The notes below the pieces were generated by a model. The model had not been told where the DNA came from, searched no databases, and saw only the letters and a program-made list of their open reading frames with translations. The position numbers and the translations under genes were made by a program. This document shows, in pieces, positions 33,999-43,636 of a stretch of 64,000 bases of DNA. The DNA is taken from positions 62,001-126,000 of the forward strand of contig NZ_JAQJZJ010000008.1 of NCBI RefSeq assembly GCF_027988105.1, read 5' to 3'. Positions within the stretch are counted from its first letter, which is position 1. Every line of letters starts with the position of its first letter. Origin of the DNA: Pseudomonas aestuarii (GTDB lineage Bacteria > Pseudomonadota > Gammaproteobacteria > Pseudomonadales > Pseudomonadaceae).

Positions 33999-35276
33999 AT
34001 GAAAGATGCACACGGCTATCAACTGACCGGCTGCAACAGCCAGGCCCTGACCCTGCTCGAGCGCGGCCTGACGCAGTTGCGCTGCTTTCGCAACGATCCA
34101 CTGGCCAGCGTCGATGCGGCACTCGAGGCCTCGCCCGAACTGGTGATGGGCCATGTGCTGCGCGCCTGGCTGTACCTCATGAGCTGCGAAGGCCGCGCCC
34201 TGCCCGAGGTCGGCGCCGGCCTCGAGCGGGCTCGCGTCCTGCCGCACAACGACCGCGAGGCGCGCCATCTGCAGGCGATCGCGCAGCTGATGGACGGCCA
34301 GTTGCTGCTGGCCGCACGCAGCCTGGAAGACCTCAGCATCGAGTATCCGCACGACCTGCTGGCCCTGCAGGTCGGCCACCAGCTGGACTTCCTCACCGGC
34401 GACGCACGCATGCTGCGCGACCGCATCGCCCGGGTATTTCCGGCCTGGTCGGCGGAGGTGCCGGGCTACCACGCGCTGCTTGGCATGTACGCCTTCGGCC
34501 TGGAGGAGTGCGGCGACTACCGCCTGGCCGAACGTCTCGGCCGCCAGGCCGTGGCTCTCGAGCCCGCCGACGCCTGGGCCCAGCATGCGGTGGCGCACGT
34601 GCTGGAGATGCAGAACCGCCGCGAGGAAGGCATCGCCTGGATGCGTGGTAACCAGGCCTGGCAGCAGGACAACATGCTCGCCGTGCACAACTGGTGGCAC
34701 CTGGCGCTGTACCACCTGGAGCTGGGCGATACCGCCAGCGTGTTGGAACTGTTCGACACGGCAATCGACGGCCACCATCCGCAGATCGCCCTGGAGCTGG
34801 TGGACGGCAGCGCCCTGCTCTGGCGCCTGCAACTACGTGGGGTAGATGTGCAGGAGCGCTGGCAGAGCCTGGCCGCACGCTGGGAACCACTGGCCGACGA
34901 AGGCCACTACGCCTTCAACGATCTGCACGCCTGCATGGCTTTCGCCGGCGCCGGCCGCGACGACCTGCTCGAGCGTGTGCGCCAGGCCCAGGCCGGTGCC
35001 TTGCGGCGCGACGACGACAATGCGTGGATGACCCGCACCATAGGCGCGCCGGCCATAGACGCGCTGCTGGCCTTCACGGCCGGCCGCTACGACCGCTGCG
35101 TCGAGCTGCTGCGCAGCATCCGCAACCGGGCACATGGCTTCGGCGGCAGTCATGCCCAGCGCGACCTGCTCGACCAGACGCTGCTGGTGGCGGCCAGACA
35201 CGGTAGCCAGGCCAGTCTGGCCACCGCCCTGGAAAGGGAACGACAGCTGCTTGGCGGTCAGCGCAGCGTGCATTGA
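33999..35276 (+). CDS. Tetratricopeptide-repeat protein, TTC38-like
   Basis: A 425-residue soluble protein of helix-turn-helix repeats, beginning MKDAHGYQLTGCNSQALTLL. Signature stretches of the TTC38-like family are VHNWWHLALYHLELGD (about residues 228-243), MYAFGLEECGDYRLAE and AWAQHAVAHVLEMQ. The conserved His, Trp and Glu in these helices suggest a binding pocket, but no activity is established. TTGGAGC lies 10 nt before ATG 33999. The gene is divergent from the GlxA-type regulator across 96 nt, a pairing that suggests regulation by it. No signal peptide. Confidence 0.85.
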   Translation: MKDAHGYQLTGCNSQALTLLERGLTQLRCFRNDPLASVDAALEASPELVMGHVLRAWLYLMSCEGRALPEVGAGLERARVLPHNDREARHLQAIAQLMDGQLLLAARSLEDLSIEYPHDLLALQVGHQLDFLTGDARMLRDRIARVFPAWSAEVPGYHALLGMYAFGLEECGDYRLAERLGRQAVALEPADAWAQHAVAHVLEMQNRREEGIAWMRGNQAWQQDNMLAVHNWWHLALYHLELGDTASVLELFDTAIDGHHPQIALELVDGSALLWRLQLRGVDVQERWQSLAARWEPLADEGHYAFNDLHACMAFAGAGRDDLLERVRQAQAGALRRDDDNAWMTRTIGAPAIDALLAFTAGRYDRCVELLRSIRNRAHGFGGSHAQRDLLDQTLLVAARHGSQASLATALERERQLLGGQRSVH

Positions 35277-35356
35277 GCCGCTGCGCAATGCTGGCCAGCA
35301 GCACCGCCCCGCACCCAGCGGCTATAGTTGTCGGATGCCGCTACGGAGCGCTTGCG

Positions 35357-36079
35357 ATGACCACAACTAGACCCGGCGGGGCCCGGCAAGCCCGGCTGAC
35401 AACGGAACTGGTGGCGCGCGTCGAGCGCTTCGAGGCGGACCCCGGACCGGAACCCGGCACCAGCGAGCACAGCGACGCCGAGTTCGACACGCTGGTCGAC
35501 GAGCTGCTGGCGCAACACCGGCCGACCGAACTCTGGGTGTTCGCCTATGGCTCGCTGATCTGGAATCCCGAGTTCGAGGTGCTGGAAACCCGCCGCGCCA
35601 AGGCCTTCGGCTGGCACCGCGCGTTCTGCCTGAAGCTCACGCGCTGGCGCGGCACCCGCGAGTTGCCCGCGCTGATGCTGGCCCTCGACCGCGGCGGCAG
35701 CTGCCAGGGCCTGGTCTACCGGCTGCCGGCGCAGGAGCATGAGCAGCAGCTCGGGTTGCTGATGCGGCGGGAAATCGATGCCAACCCGGCGACCAACGTG
35801 CCGCGCTGGATCTCGGTCAAGACCGAGTCCGGCGTCCTGCGCGCCCTGGCCTTTGTCGCGGCCCCCGACGGCATGGCCTATGCCGGCAAGCTGCCGCTGA
35901 CCGAAGTGGCCTGGGTGCTGGCGCGCGCGGCCGGGCACTGGGGCTCCGCCGCCCAGTACCTGCTGCGCACCGTCAGCATGCTGGAGGAGCACGGCATTCG
36001 GGATCGCAACCTGTGGCAGGTGCAGCACCTGGTCGCCCGGGAAATCGAAGATCCGCAGTTCAGCCTGAAGCCGTCCTGA
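35357..36079 (+). CDS. ChaC-like gamma-glutamylcyclotransferase
   Basis: A 240-residue enzyme. The family glycine-rich loop WVFAYGSLIWNPEF is at about residues 61-74, followed by RAKAFGWHRAFCLKLTRWRG and GLVYRLPAQ. LLMRREIDANPA probably holds the catalytic Glu (about residue 139). Members cleave glutathione to 5-oxoproline and Cys-Gly in the cytoplasm. ACGGAGCG before ATG 35357 supports the start; a longer frame to 35273 would overlap the TPR gene. The first 55 residues are a variable extension typical of Pseudomonas copies. It may be read with the TPR gene, 80 nt upstream. Confidence 0.9.
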   Translation: MTTTRPGGARQARLTTELVARVERFEADPGPEPGTSEHSDAEFDTLVDELLAQHRPTELWVFAYGSLIWNPEFEVLETRRAKAFGWHRAFCLKLTRWRGTRELPALMLALDRGGSCQGLVYRLPAQEHEQQLGLLMRREIDANPATNVPRWISVKTESGVLRALAFVAAPDGMAYAGKLPLTEVAWVLARAAGHWGSAAQYLLRTVSMLEEHGIRDRNLWQVQHLVAREIEDPQFSLKPS

Positions 36080-36195
36080 TCCCACACGCCGGCGCCGCCG
36101 GCAAGGCCCGAGCGCACGCCGATGCAACGCCGGCAGTGAACCCAGGCGCCCATGAACTGTCTGTCAGCTGGAGGGCTGCCGGACGGCGCCGCGAA

Positions 36196-36348
36196 TCAAC
36201 GGCTCCGGACTGACGGCCAGAACGCCCCCACGTCGAGCTCGCCGCCCTGCTGGAGCCATCCTCGCAGGCTTGCATGGGCCGCCATCCCGTCGTTCACCGG
36301 TTCGGCCAGCGGACCTTTGTTTTTTCTCTTTAATGTGAAGATCGCCAT
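36196..36348 (-). CDS. Possible 50-residue small protein
   Basis: In the 286-nt space after chaC, a minus-strand frame from ATG 36348 encodes 50 residues starting MAIFTLKRKNKGPLAEPVND, with an amphipathic stretch (HASLRGWLQQGGELD) and ending FWPSVRSR. GAGAT lies about 8 nt upstream, a modest binding site. The composition looks more protein-like than other frames here. I recognise no family. It is divergent from the SH3-protein gene, whose start is itself uncertain. Could be chance. Confidence 0.35.
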   Translation of the reverse strand: MAIFTLKRKNKGPLAEPVNDGMAAHASLRGWLQQGGELDVGAFWPSVRSR

Positions 36349-36365
36349 CTTCCATCTCGTCAGCT

Positions 36366-37005
36366 ATGCGCCCTGCTCCCCGCCCCCGCCTGCCTCCTGC
36401 GCCATGCCCTCGGCAGCGTGCTGCTCGCCCTGCTCGCCACGGTCCAGGCCCAGGCCGCCGGCAACGAGCGCTGGGTCAGCGACAGCCTGAGCACCTATGT
36501 GCGCAGCGGACCGACCGACGGTTATCGGATCGTCGGCAGCCTCCAGTCGGGGCAGAAAGTCGAGCTGCTCGGTACCCGCGGCGACTACAGCCAGATTCGC
36601 GGCGAGTCGGGCGACAGCGTGTGGATTCCCAGCCGGGATCTGCAGGAGATGCCCGGCCAGGCCGAGCGCCTGCCGCAACTGGAGCAGCAGGTGGCCGAAC
36701 TCGGCGCCCAGCTCAAGAGCATCGACGACAACTGGAAGACCCGGGTCCAGGGCATGCAGGAGACGCTGGACTCGCGCAAGGCGCTGATCGAAGAGCTGGA
36801 GGCGAGCCGCAAGGCCCTCGACGCGCAATTGACCGCGTCCCAGTCGGAGCTGCGCACCACCCAGGCGCGCCTGGGTGAGGAGAACCAGCGGCTGCTGATG
36901 CTGTATCTGGTCTACGGCGGCAGCATCGCCGGCGCCGGCCTGCTGGTCGGGCTGATCCTGCCGACCCTGACCCGCGGACGCAAACGCAACGACCGCTGGT
37001 TCTGA
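36366..37005 (+). CDS. TIGR04211-type SH3-domain membrane protein, with a probable frameshift in the signal peptide
   Basis: The body (frame of 36418-37005) encodes an SH3b domain (SDSLSTYVRSGPTDGYRIVG, KVELLGTRGDYSQIR), a coiled coil (about 75 residues, many Leu/Glu/Gln) and a C-terminal helix (LYLVYGGSIAGAGLLVGLIL) with a basic tail, as in YgiM-like TIGR04211 proteins. The only in-frame start is a GTG at 36418, giving a 13-residue signal without positive charge. ATG 36366 is one frame off. Removing one C from the C-rich run at 36377-36390 joins them into MRPAPRPACLLRHALGSVLL, a normal signal peptide. This is either a sequencing error, a recent mutation or a switchable tract. Confidence 0.75.
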
Positions 37006-37117
37006 GACGCCCCCACGGCGCCATGATCCCGGCCCGCTGTTTGGCCGGCCAGAGCCGAGCCGGGCCGTCGCTCTGGGGTAGAATGTGCGCCTTGCGCCCC
37101 GACCAAGCGATCGCCCC

Positions 37118-38356
37118 ATGACCCACTCAGCTCCCCGCACCCCTCCCCGCGCCGCCATCATCGGCGGCGGTCCCGCCGGACTGATGGCCGCCGAGGTGCT
37201 GGCCCGCAGCGGGGTGCGGGTCGAGCTGTACGACGCCATGCCCTCGGTGGGGCGCAAGTTCCTGCTGGCCGGGGTCGGCGGGATGAACATCACCCATTCC
37301 GAAGCCAAGCCGGCCTTCCTCGGCCGCTATGGCGCGCGTCAGGGAGAGATCGCCCGGCTGCTCACCGAGTTCGACGCCGACGCCCTGCGCGCCTGGATTC
37401 ACGAGCTGGGCATCGACACCTTCGTCGGCACCTCCGGCCGGGTATTCCCCAGCGACATGAAGGCCGCGCCCTTGCTGCGCGCCTGGCTCAAGCGCCTGCG
37501 CGAACTGGGCGTGCAGATCCACACCCGCCAGCGCTGGCTGGGCTGGACGGCCGACGGCGCGTTGCGCCTCGCCACGCCCGCCGGCGAAACCGCGGTGCAG
37601 GCCGATGCCACCCTGCTGGCGCTGGGCGGCGCCAGCTGGGCGCGGCTGGGTTCGGACGGCGCCTGGGCGCCATTGCTGCAGGCGCGCGGGATTGAAATCG
37701 CGCCACTGCAGGCGAGCAACTGCGGCTTCGAGGTAACGGGCTGGAGTGCGTTGCTGCGCGACAAGTTCGCCGGCGCGCCGCTGAAGAACGTCAGCCTGCG
37801 CCTGGACGACGAAGCGCCGCGCCAGGGCGAGTTCGTCCTCACCGCCGGCGGCGTCGAAGGCAGCCTGGTGTATGCCCTGTCGGCGCGTATCCGCGAACGC
37901 ATCAACCAGCAGGGCAGTGCCACGGTCTATCTCGACCTGCTGCCGCAGCGTCCGCTGGCCACGCTGCAAACCGCGCTGGGCAAGCCGCGCGGCTCGCATT
38001 CGCTGGCCAAGCACCTGCACCGCCAGGTCGGCATCGACGGGGTCAAGGCTGCGCTGTTGCGCGAACTGGCAACCGCCGACAGCTTCGCCGACCCCGCCCG
38101 CCTGGCGGCTGCGCTCAAGGCACTGCCGCTGACCCTGGTCAGGCCACGGCCGCTGGACGAGGCGATCAGCACGGCCGGCGGCGTGCCCTTCGAGGCGCTG
38201 GACCCCGGCTTGATGCTCAGGCAACTGCCCGGGGTGTTCTGCGCCGGCGAGATGCTCGACTGGGAGGCGCCGACCGGCGGCTACCTGCTCACCGCCTGCT
38301 TCGCCAGCGGCCGGGCGGCAGGGTTGGGCATGCTGGAGTGGTTACAAACCGAATAA
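37118..38356 (+). CDS. BaiN/HI0933-type flavoprotein (NAD(P)/FAD-dependent oxidoreductase)
   Basis: A 412-residue protein from ATG 37118 (MTHSAPRTPP). The dinucleotide-binding AAIIGGGPAGLMAAEVLARS is at about residues 12-31, followed by SVGRKFLLAGVGGMNITHSE, the HI0933 signature. TSGRVFPSDMKAAPLLRAWL comes next. The end, GVFCAGEMLDWEAPTGGYLL then TACFASGRAAG, is the FAD-closing motif. The physiological substrate is unknown; relatives include bile-acid BaiN enzymes, but that does not imply the same reaction. It converges with rhlE across two repeat copies. Confidence 0.93.
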   Translation: MTHSAPRTPPRAAIIGGGPAGLMAAEVLARSGVRVELYDAMPSVGRKFLLAGVGGMNITHSEAKPAFLGRYGARQGEIARLLTEFDADALRAWIHELGIDTFVGTSGRVFPSDMKAAPLLRAWLKRLRELGVQIHTRQRWLGWTADGALRLATPAGETAVQADATLLALGGASWARLGSDGAWAPLLQARGIEIAPLQASNCGFEVTGWSALLRDKFAGAPLKNVSLRLDDEAPRQGEFVLTAGGVEGSLVYALSARIRERINQQGSATVYLDLLPQRPLATLQTALGKPRGSHSLAKHLHRQVGIDGVKAALLRELATADSFADPARLAAALKALPLTLVRPRPLDEAISTAGGVPFEALDPGLMLRQLPGVFCAGEMLDWEAPTGGYLLTACFASGRAAGLGMLEWLQTE

Positions 38357-38358
38357 CG

Positions 38359-38470
38359 CCCTACGGACGGCGGTCCGGGCGACGATCCGTTCGGAGCACA
38401 GCAATAGCCTGCCAGCTTTGTGTCGTGCCAATGAACCATGGTGCACTGCCTACGGCGAGTGACACCCTAC
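38359..38470 (-). repeat. GTAGGG intergenic repeat, copy C
   Basis: 112 bp in minus orientation, starting just after the flavoprotein stop. The outer ends are CCCTAC at 38359-38364 and CCCTAC at 38465-38470. Read on the minus strand it begins GTAGGGTGTCACTCGCCGTA, like copies A and B. It is longer than they are because of an insertion of about 15 bp near the far end. Confidence 0.85.
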
Positions 38471-38505
38471 TGGTTGCGGATTGTCCCTGACTCTGTGGTC
38501 TGTCC

Positions 38506-38612
38506 GTAGGGCGGCTCGGGCGGCGAACCGTTCGGAGCGCAGCGACAGCCCGCCAGCGTTGCTCCGCGCGGGTGAACCATCGCTGCACTGCCTGCGGCGA
38601 ATGACACCCTAC
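38506..38612 (-). repeat. GTAGGG intergenic repeat, copy D
   Basis: 107 bp in the same orientation as copy C, separated from it by 35 nt. Left end GTAGGGCGG (38506-38514), right end CCCTAC (38607-38612). The core GGAGCGCAGCGACAGCCCGC is shared with the other copies. A third GTAGGGC-like end lies at the rhlE stop (38633-38640), hinting at a further partial copy. Confidence 0.85.
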
Positions 38613-38635
38613 GGAGCGCACGTTCCTCGTCGGCC

Positions 38636-39973
38636 CTACGTTTTGCGCCCGCCCTTGGCCGGTTTGCCGCCGAAGCTCGGTACCTTGCGCACGGCCTTGA
38701 CCGCCGGCGCGGCTGACTCGTCGCTTTCCAGCCAGCGGCCAAGGCTGGCGGATTTGCCGCCGCCAACTACCTTCGGCTTCTTGGCTTTCTTCGGCTTCTT
38801 CACCACCTGGCCGCCGGCCAGGGTCTGCGGCACGCGGTGGTCGGGAATGAAACCCGGCTCGTCGAGGCGTTGCAGCACCTGCTGGGTGAGGGTCTCGATG
38901 GCCGCCAACAGCTCCACCTCGTCGGCGCAGACCAGCGACACCGCCTGGCCCGTGGCACCGGCGCGACCGGTGCGGCCGATGCGGTGCACGTAGTCTTCGG
39001 CGACGGTCGGCAAGTCGAAGTTGACCACCAGCGGCATGTCGTCGATATCCAGGCCGCGGGCCGCCACGTCGGTGGCCACCAGCACCTTGACCTCGCCATC
39101 CTTGAAGCGTTGCAGGGCGCGCTGGCGGGTGGCCTGCGGCTTGTCACCGTGGATCGCATCGGCGCTGATGCCATGGCGCTGCAATTCCCCTTCCAGCTCA
39201 TCGACGCCCTTGCGGGTTTTGACGAACACCAGCGCCTGGCTCCAGCGCTTGCTCTGGTACAGGTGCAGGAACAGCTCGCTCTTGCGCTTCTTGTCCACCG
39301 GCGTCAGCCACTGCTTGACCGACTTGGCCGCGGCGTTGCGCGGGCTGACCGAGATACTCAGCGGCTCGTGCAGCATCTCGCTGGCCATGTCACGAATGGC
39401 GTCGGAGAAGGTTGCGGAAAACAGCAGGGTCTGGCGCTTCTTCGGCAGCGCGGCGAATACGTCCTGCAGCTCGCGGGCAAAACCCAGGTCGAGCATGCGG
39501 TCGGCCTCGTCCAGCACCAGCACCTGCAGCTGGTTGAACTTCACCGCGTTCTGCCGGTACAGGTCGAGCAGCCGCCCAGGGGTGGCGACCAGCACGTCGA
39601 GGCCTTTGCGCAGCTTCATCATCTGCGGGTTGATGCTGACCCCGCCGTACACCGCATAGCTGCGCAGCGGCAGGTTCTGGCCGTAGGTCAGAAAGCTCTG
39701 CTGCACCTGCTCGGCCAGTTCGCGGGTCGGCACCAGCACCAGGGCGCGCACCGAGTTGCTGGCAACCACAGGCCCTTCCATCATCAAGCGCTGCAACAGC
39801 GGCAGGGCGAAGCCGGCGGTCTTGCCGGTGCCGGTCTGCGCCGCGGCCATCAGGTCTTGACCCTTGAGGATCGGCGGGATGGCCTGGGCCTGCACCGGGG
39901 TGGGCGTGGCATAGCCGAGGCCATCGAGGGTGCGCAGCAGGGGATCGATCAGGCCGAGGGAAACGAAGCTCAT
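38636..39973 (-). CDS. rhlE: DEAD-box ATP-dependent RNA helicase RhlE
   Basis: A 445-residue helicase. The start is at ATG 39973 (MSFVSLGLIDPLLRTLDGLG); eight upstream codons are unlikely. The Q motif is YATPTPVQAQAIP and Walker A is AAQTGTGKT (residues about 45-53). VLDEADRML (DEAD) and the SAT motif follow. The second RecA domain has ALVFVKTRKGVDEL, TDVAARGLDI and HRIGRTGRAG. The C-terminal extension is Lys/Gly-rich (KKPKKAKKPKVVGGGK), as usual for RhlE. It remodels RNA in ribosome assembly and mRNA decay. The TAG stop falls in a GTAGGGC sequence like the repeat ends. Confidence 0.93.
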   Translation of the reverse strand: MSFVSLGLIDPLLRTLDGLGYATPTPVQAQAIPPILKGQDLMAAAQTGTGKTAGFALPLLQRLMMEGPVVASNSVRALVLVPTRELAEQVQQSFLTYGQNLPLRSYAVYGGVSINPQMMKLRKGLDVLVATPGRLLDLYRQNAVKFNQLQVLVLDEADRMLDLGFARELQDVFAALPKKRQTLLFSATFSDAIRDMASEMLHEPLSISVSPRNAAAKSVKQWLTPVDKKRKSELFLHLYQSKRWSQALVFVKTRKGVDELEGELQRHGISADAIHGDKPQATRQRALQRFKDGEVKVLVATDVAARGLDIDDMPLVVNFDLPTVAEDYVHRIGRTGRAGATGQAVSLVCADEVELLAAIETLTQQVLQRLDEPGFIPDHRVPQTLAGGQVVKKPKKAKKPKVVGGGKSASLGRWLESDESAAPAVKAVRKVPSFGGKPAKGGRKT

Positions 39974-40135
39974 GAGGGTAACCAGAACGTGGGACACGAA
40001 TGTGCGAATGCGCGCAGTTTACCCTGCCCGGGATCGGCTATCGCGTTTCTCTTGCACGGGTCGCGATTGGCTTATGGGCCGGCGGACAGGTAGGGTTAAC
40101 CCCTATTTATGAGCGAAAACGGAAATCAACGGACC

Positions 40136-40743
40136 ATGCAGATAACATCGAGATACGGATTCAGCGCGCGAGTGGCCGCCTTGCTGGTCATGGCTACGCT
40201 GCTCAGCGGCTGCGGCATCAACAACATTCCCACCTATGACGAGCAGGTCAAGGCCGCCTGGTCCCAGGTGGAGAACCAGTACCAGCGGCGGGCCGACCTG
40301 GTCCCCAACCTGGTGGAAACCGTCAAGGGCTTCGCCAAGCAGGAGCAGGAGACCCTGGTCGCGGTGATCGAGGCGCGTTCCAAGGCCACCTCCATCCAGG
40401 TCGATGCCAGCACCCTGGACAATCCGGAAAAGATGCGCCAGTTCCAGCAGGCCCAGGAACAGCTGACCGGCGCCCTGAGCCGGCTGATGGCGGTCTCCGA
40501 GCGTTACCCGGACCTGAAGTCCAACCAGAACTTCCTGGCATTGCAGTCCCAGCTGGAAGGCACGGAAAACCGCATCGCCGTGGCCCGGCGCGACTTCATC
40601 ACCTCGGTCGAGCGTTACAACACCGAGATCCGCACCTTTCCCGGACGCATCTGGCATAGCCTGATGTACAGCGACATGCCGCTGCGCGAGAACTTCGAGG
40701 CGACCACCCCGGACGCGGAAAAAGCCCCGGAAGTGAAATTCTG

Positions 40744-40744
<1 letters not shown>
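40136..40744 (+). CDS. LemA family lipoprotein
   Basis: A 202-residue protein. The start is at ATG 40136 (MQITSRYGFSA), giving a normal lipoprotein signal with lipobox LLSGC (Cys at about residue 26). The mature part is a four-helix LemA bundle: NIPTYDEQVKAAWSQVENQY, RRADLVPNLVETVKGFA, then SERYPDLKSNQNFLALQSQL and ENRIAVARRDFITSVERYN. Function is not established; LemA genes usually stand next to TPM-domain genes, as here. Its TGA overlaps the next ATG by one base, so the pair is translationally coupled. Confidence 0.93.
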
Positions 40745-41472
<728 letters not shown>

Positions 41473-41498
41473 TTCAATTCAACGAGTAGACAGATCCC

Positions 41499-42116
41499 AT
41501 GGCTTTACTGAATGAAAGCGAACAGCGCCAGGTCGCCGAGGCGATCAACGCACTCGAGCGCGAGACCGATGCCGAACTGATTACCGTGCTGGCGGCCCAG
41601 GCAGACGACTACACCTACATCCCGCTACTCTGGGCCTGCCTGGTGGCCCTGCTGCTGCCCGGCGCGCTGAATTATTTTCTCGCCTGGATGAACGCCCAGG
41701 AGCTGCTGCTGGTGCAGTGGCTGACCTTTGCCGGCGTCAGCCTGCTGCTGCGCATTCCGGCGCTGACCACCCGCCTGATCCCCCGCGCCGTGCGCCACTG
41801 GCGCGCCTCCAACCTGGCGCGCCGGCAGTTTCTCGAGCACAACCTGCACCACACGACCGGGGCGACCGGCATGCTGATCTTCGTTTCGGAGGCCGAACAC
41901 TATGTGGAGATCCTGGTCGACCGCGGCATTTCCAGCCGGCTGCCCGACGCCACCTGGCAGGCCATAGTCGCGGACTTCACCCAGCGGGTGAAACAGGGCC
42001 AGACCCTGGAAGGTTTTCTCGGCTGCATCCAGGCCTGCGGCGAGCAGCTCAAGCAGCACGTGCCGGCCACCCACGAACGCAACGAACTGCCCAACCATCT
42101 GGTGATCCTGCCCTGA
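41499..42116 (+). CDS. TPM-domain protein, second copy
   Basis: A 205-residue protein without an N-terminal signal. It begins MALLNESEQRQVAEAINALE with the start of a TPM domain. Two membrane helices interrupt it (YIPLLWACLVALLLPGALNY; LLLVQWLTFAGVSLLLRIPA). The domain then continues with GATGMLIFVSEAEHYVEILV and ISSRLPDATWQAIVADFTQR. This is the usual third gene after lemA and the ygcG-like gene, 26 nt downstream. Probable inner-membrane partner of the other two. The operon ends at the strong hairpin at 42150. Confidence 0.9.
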   Translation: MALLNESEQRQVAEAINALERETDAELITVLAAQADDYTYIPLLWACLVALLLPGALNYFLAWMNAQELLLVQWLTFAGVSLLLRIPALTTRLIPRAVRHWRASNLARRQFLEHNLHHTTGATGMLIFVSEAEHYVEILVDRGISSRLPDATWQAIVADFTQRVKQGQTLEGFLGCIQACGEQLKQHVPATHERNELPNHLVILP

Positions 42117-42149
42117 GTCATTCAGGCTATCGAGGCGCTGCTGCCGGGC

Positions 42150-42203
42150 CTCGGATAAAAGAGCGCGCGTTAAATACATCAACCGCTCGCTCTTTTATCC
42201 GAG
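42150..42203. terminator. Large bidirectional hairpin between the TPM and MscS genes
   Basis: A perfect 16-bp inverted repeat, CTCGGATAAAAGAGCG (42150-42165) and CGCTCTTTTATCCGAG (42188-42203), with a 22-nt AT-rich loop. It lies between two convergent genes, 33 nt from one stop and 5 nt from the other, so it can serve both strands. T-runs lie inside the stem, not after it. Confidence 0.65.
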
Positions 42204-42208
42204 ACGGT

Positions 42209-43537
42209 TCAATCGCCCGGCTTGCGATTGATTGAGAAGTCTTTATTGACCACCCGAACTTCTCGCTGCGGGAAGGGTATTTCATAACCATGTTCTTGTA
42301 GCGCTTCCAGAATCATCAACAGCAGGTCACCGCCCACCCGGTTCTTGCCGTCGTCGATGCCCTCCATCCAGAACTCGACGAACATGTTGATGCCGGAATC
42401 GCCAAAGCTGTCGATCTCACAATCGGGACGTTCTTCGAACGGCACGGCGTCGCCGCTAAACACCTGCGGGTGGCTGGCAACTACCGCCTTGATAATCTCG
42501 ACCAGCTTCCTGATATCGGAATGATAAGCGACTGAAAAATCCACCCGATAACGTTGGCTCTTGTCCTTGTGCGTCCAGTTGGTAAATATTTCGGCGATGA
42601 ACTTTTCGTTCGGCACCACAATATCTTTGCCATCGAAGGTTTCCAGCGTGGTCGAGCGCATATTCAACTCGCGCACAATACCGGTGCGACCGTCATCCAG
42701 TTCGACATAGTCGCCAATGGACACGGAGCGATCCAGCAGGATGATGATCCCGGATATGAAGTTGGACGCAATGGCCTGCAACCCTAAGCCAATACCGACA
42801 CCAATCGCCCCGCCAAACACCGCGAGCGTGGTCAGGTTGATGCCCATGACCTGCAGGATCAACAGGGAGATCAGGAAGAATATCGCCACCTCGAACAGTT
42901 TCGCGGCCACTTCGCGGGTGCGTATATCGAGGCTTTCCTGATGGGCGATGAATGTTCGCCCGGTTTTGCTGCTGATGCGCCCCAGCCAGAACAGCAGCGA
43001 ACCGAAAATGGCAACGCGGGCAATGCCGTAAGCTGAAATTTCAATATTGCCGATGTTTACCGAGATGGACTCGAGTATGGCGATCAAGCCACCCAGGACA
43101 CCGAGCAGGTGCAGAAACAACAGCGGCATCCCCAGCCATTTGAAGACCCCGGCCGCCACCCGGTTCTGCACAAAGTTACCGATGACCGAATAAAACAGCA
43201 GCAAGATGGCAACCGTCAGCGCTGACTGCACCAGCCAGCCCTGATGCAATACGCTCTCACTCACCTCAACGGATATTCGCAACATCAAGATCGCGAGTAC
43301 CGGAAAAATCAAACCGCCTACCTTGCCAATGAATTTACGCGCCGGATGTGCGGCCGCCTCTTCCTGACTTACATCGAGGAAGGGGGCATATTTCCTGATG
43401 CGATTAGCCAGTACCCAGGCCACCAGGTAGATCGCCAGCACAATGCCAATTTGCGTATAGATCTCCGGCTGGGCAAATGCCGCACGGGCGGTCTGGACAA
43501 TGTCGTCAACCAGTTGAATGAGCTCGTCTATCACCAT
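42209..43537 (-). CDS. MscS-family mechanosensitive channel
   Basis: A 442-residue protein with about six membrane helices. The pore helix and following beta domain are clear: AVFGGAIGVGIGLGLQAIAS then NFISGIIILLDRSVSIGDYV (about residues 240-280), STTLETFDGKDIVVPNEKFI, and a C-terminal mixed domain (FSVAYHSDIRKLVEIIKAVV). It is longer than E. coli MscS because of extra N-terminal helices, as in YbdG/MscK-type relatives. It opens on membrane tension to release solutes. Base composition is slightly more AT-rich than its neighbours. ATG 43537 has GGTTAGCAAC upstream, a weak site. Confidence 0.92.
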   Translation of the reverse strand: MVIDELIQLVDDIVQTARAAFAQPEIYTQIGIVLAIYLVAWVLANRIRKYAPFLDVSQEEAAAHPARKFIGKVGGLIFPVLAILMLRISVEVSESVLHQGWLVQSALTVAILLLFYSVIGNFVQNRVAAGVFKWLGMPLLFLHLLGVLGGLIAILESISVNIGNIEISAYGIARVAIFGSLLFWLGRISSKTGRTFIAHQESLDIRTREVAAKLFEVAIFFLISLLILQVMGINLTTLAVFGGAIGVGIGLGLQAIASNFISGIIILLDRSVSIGDYVELDDGRTGIVRELNMRSTTLETFDGKDIVVPNEKFIAEIFTNWTHKDKSQRYRVDFSVAYHSDIRKLVEIIKAVVASHPQVFSGDAVPFEERPDCEIDSFGDSGINMFVEFWMEGIDDGKNRVGGDLLLMILEALQEHGYEIPFPQREVRVVNKDFSINRKPGD

Positions 43538-43636
43538 GTTGCTAACCCTGTATTCGACCTAATAGGCGAGCCAGACCCTCGAAGTGTTGCTGTCGGGTTC
43601 CGGTTCAAGCGACAAGTGAACTAACAAACAGCCTAG

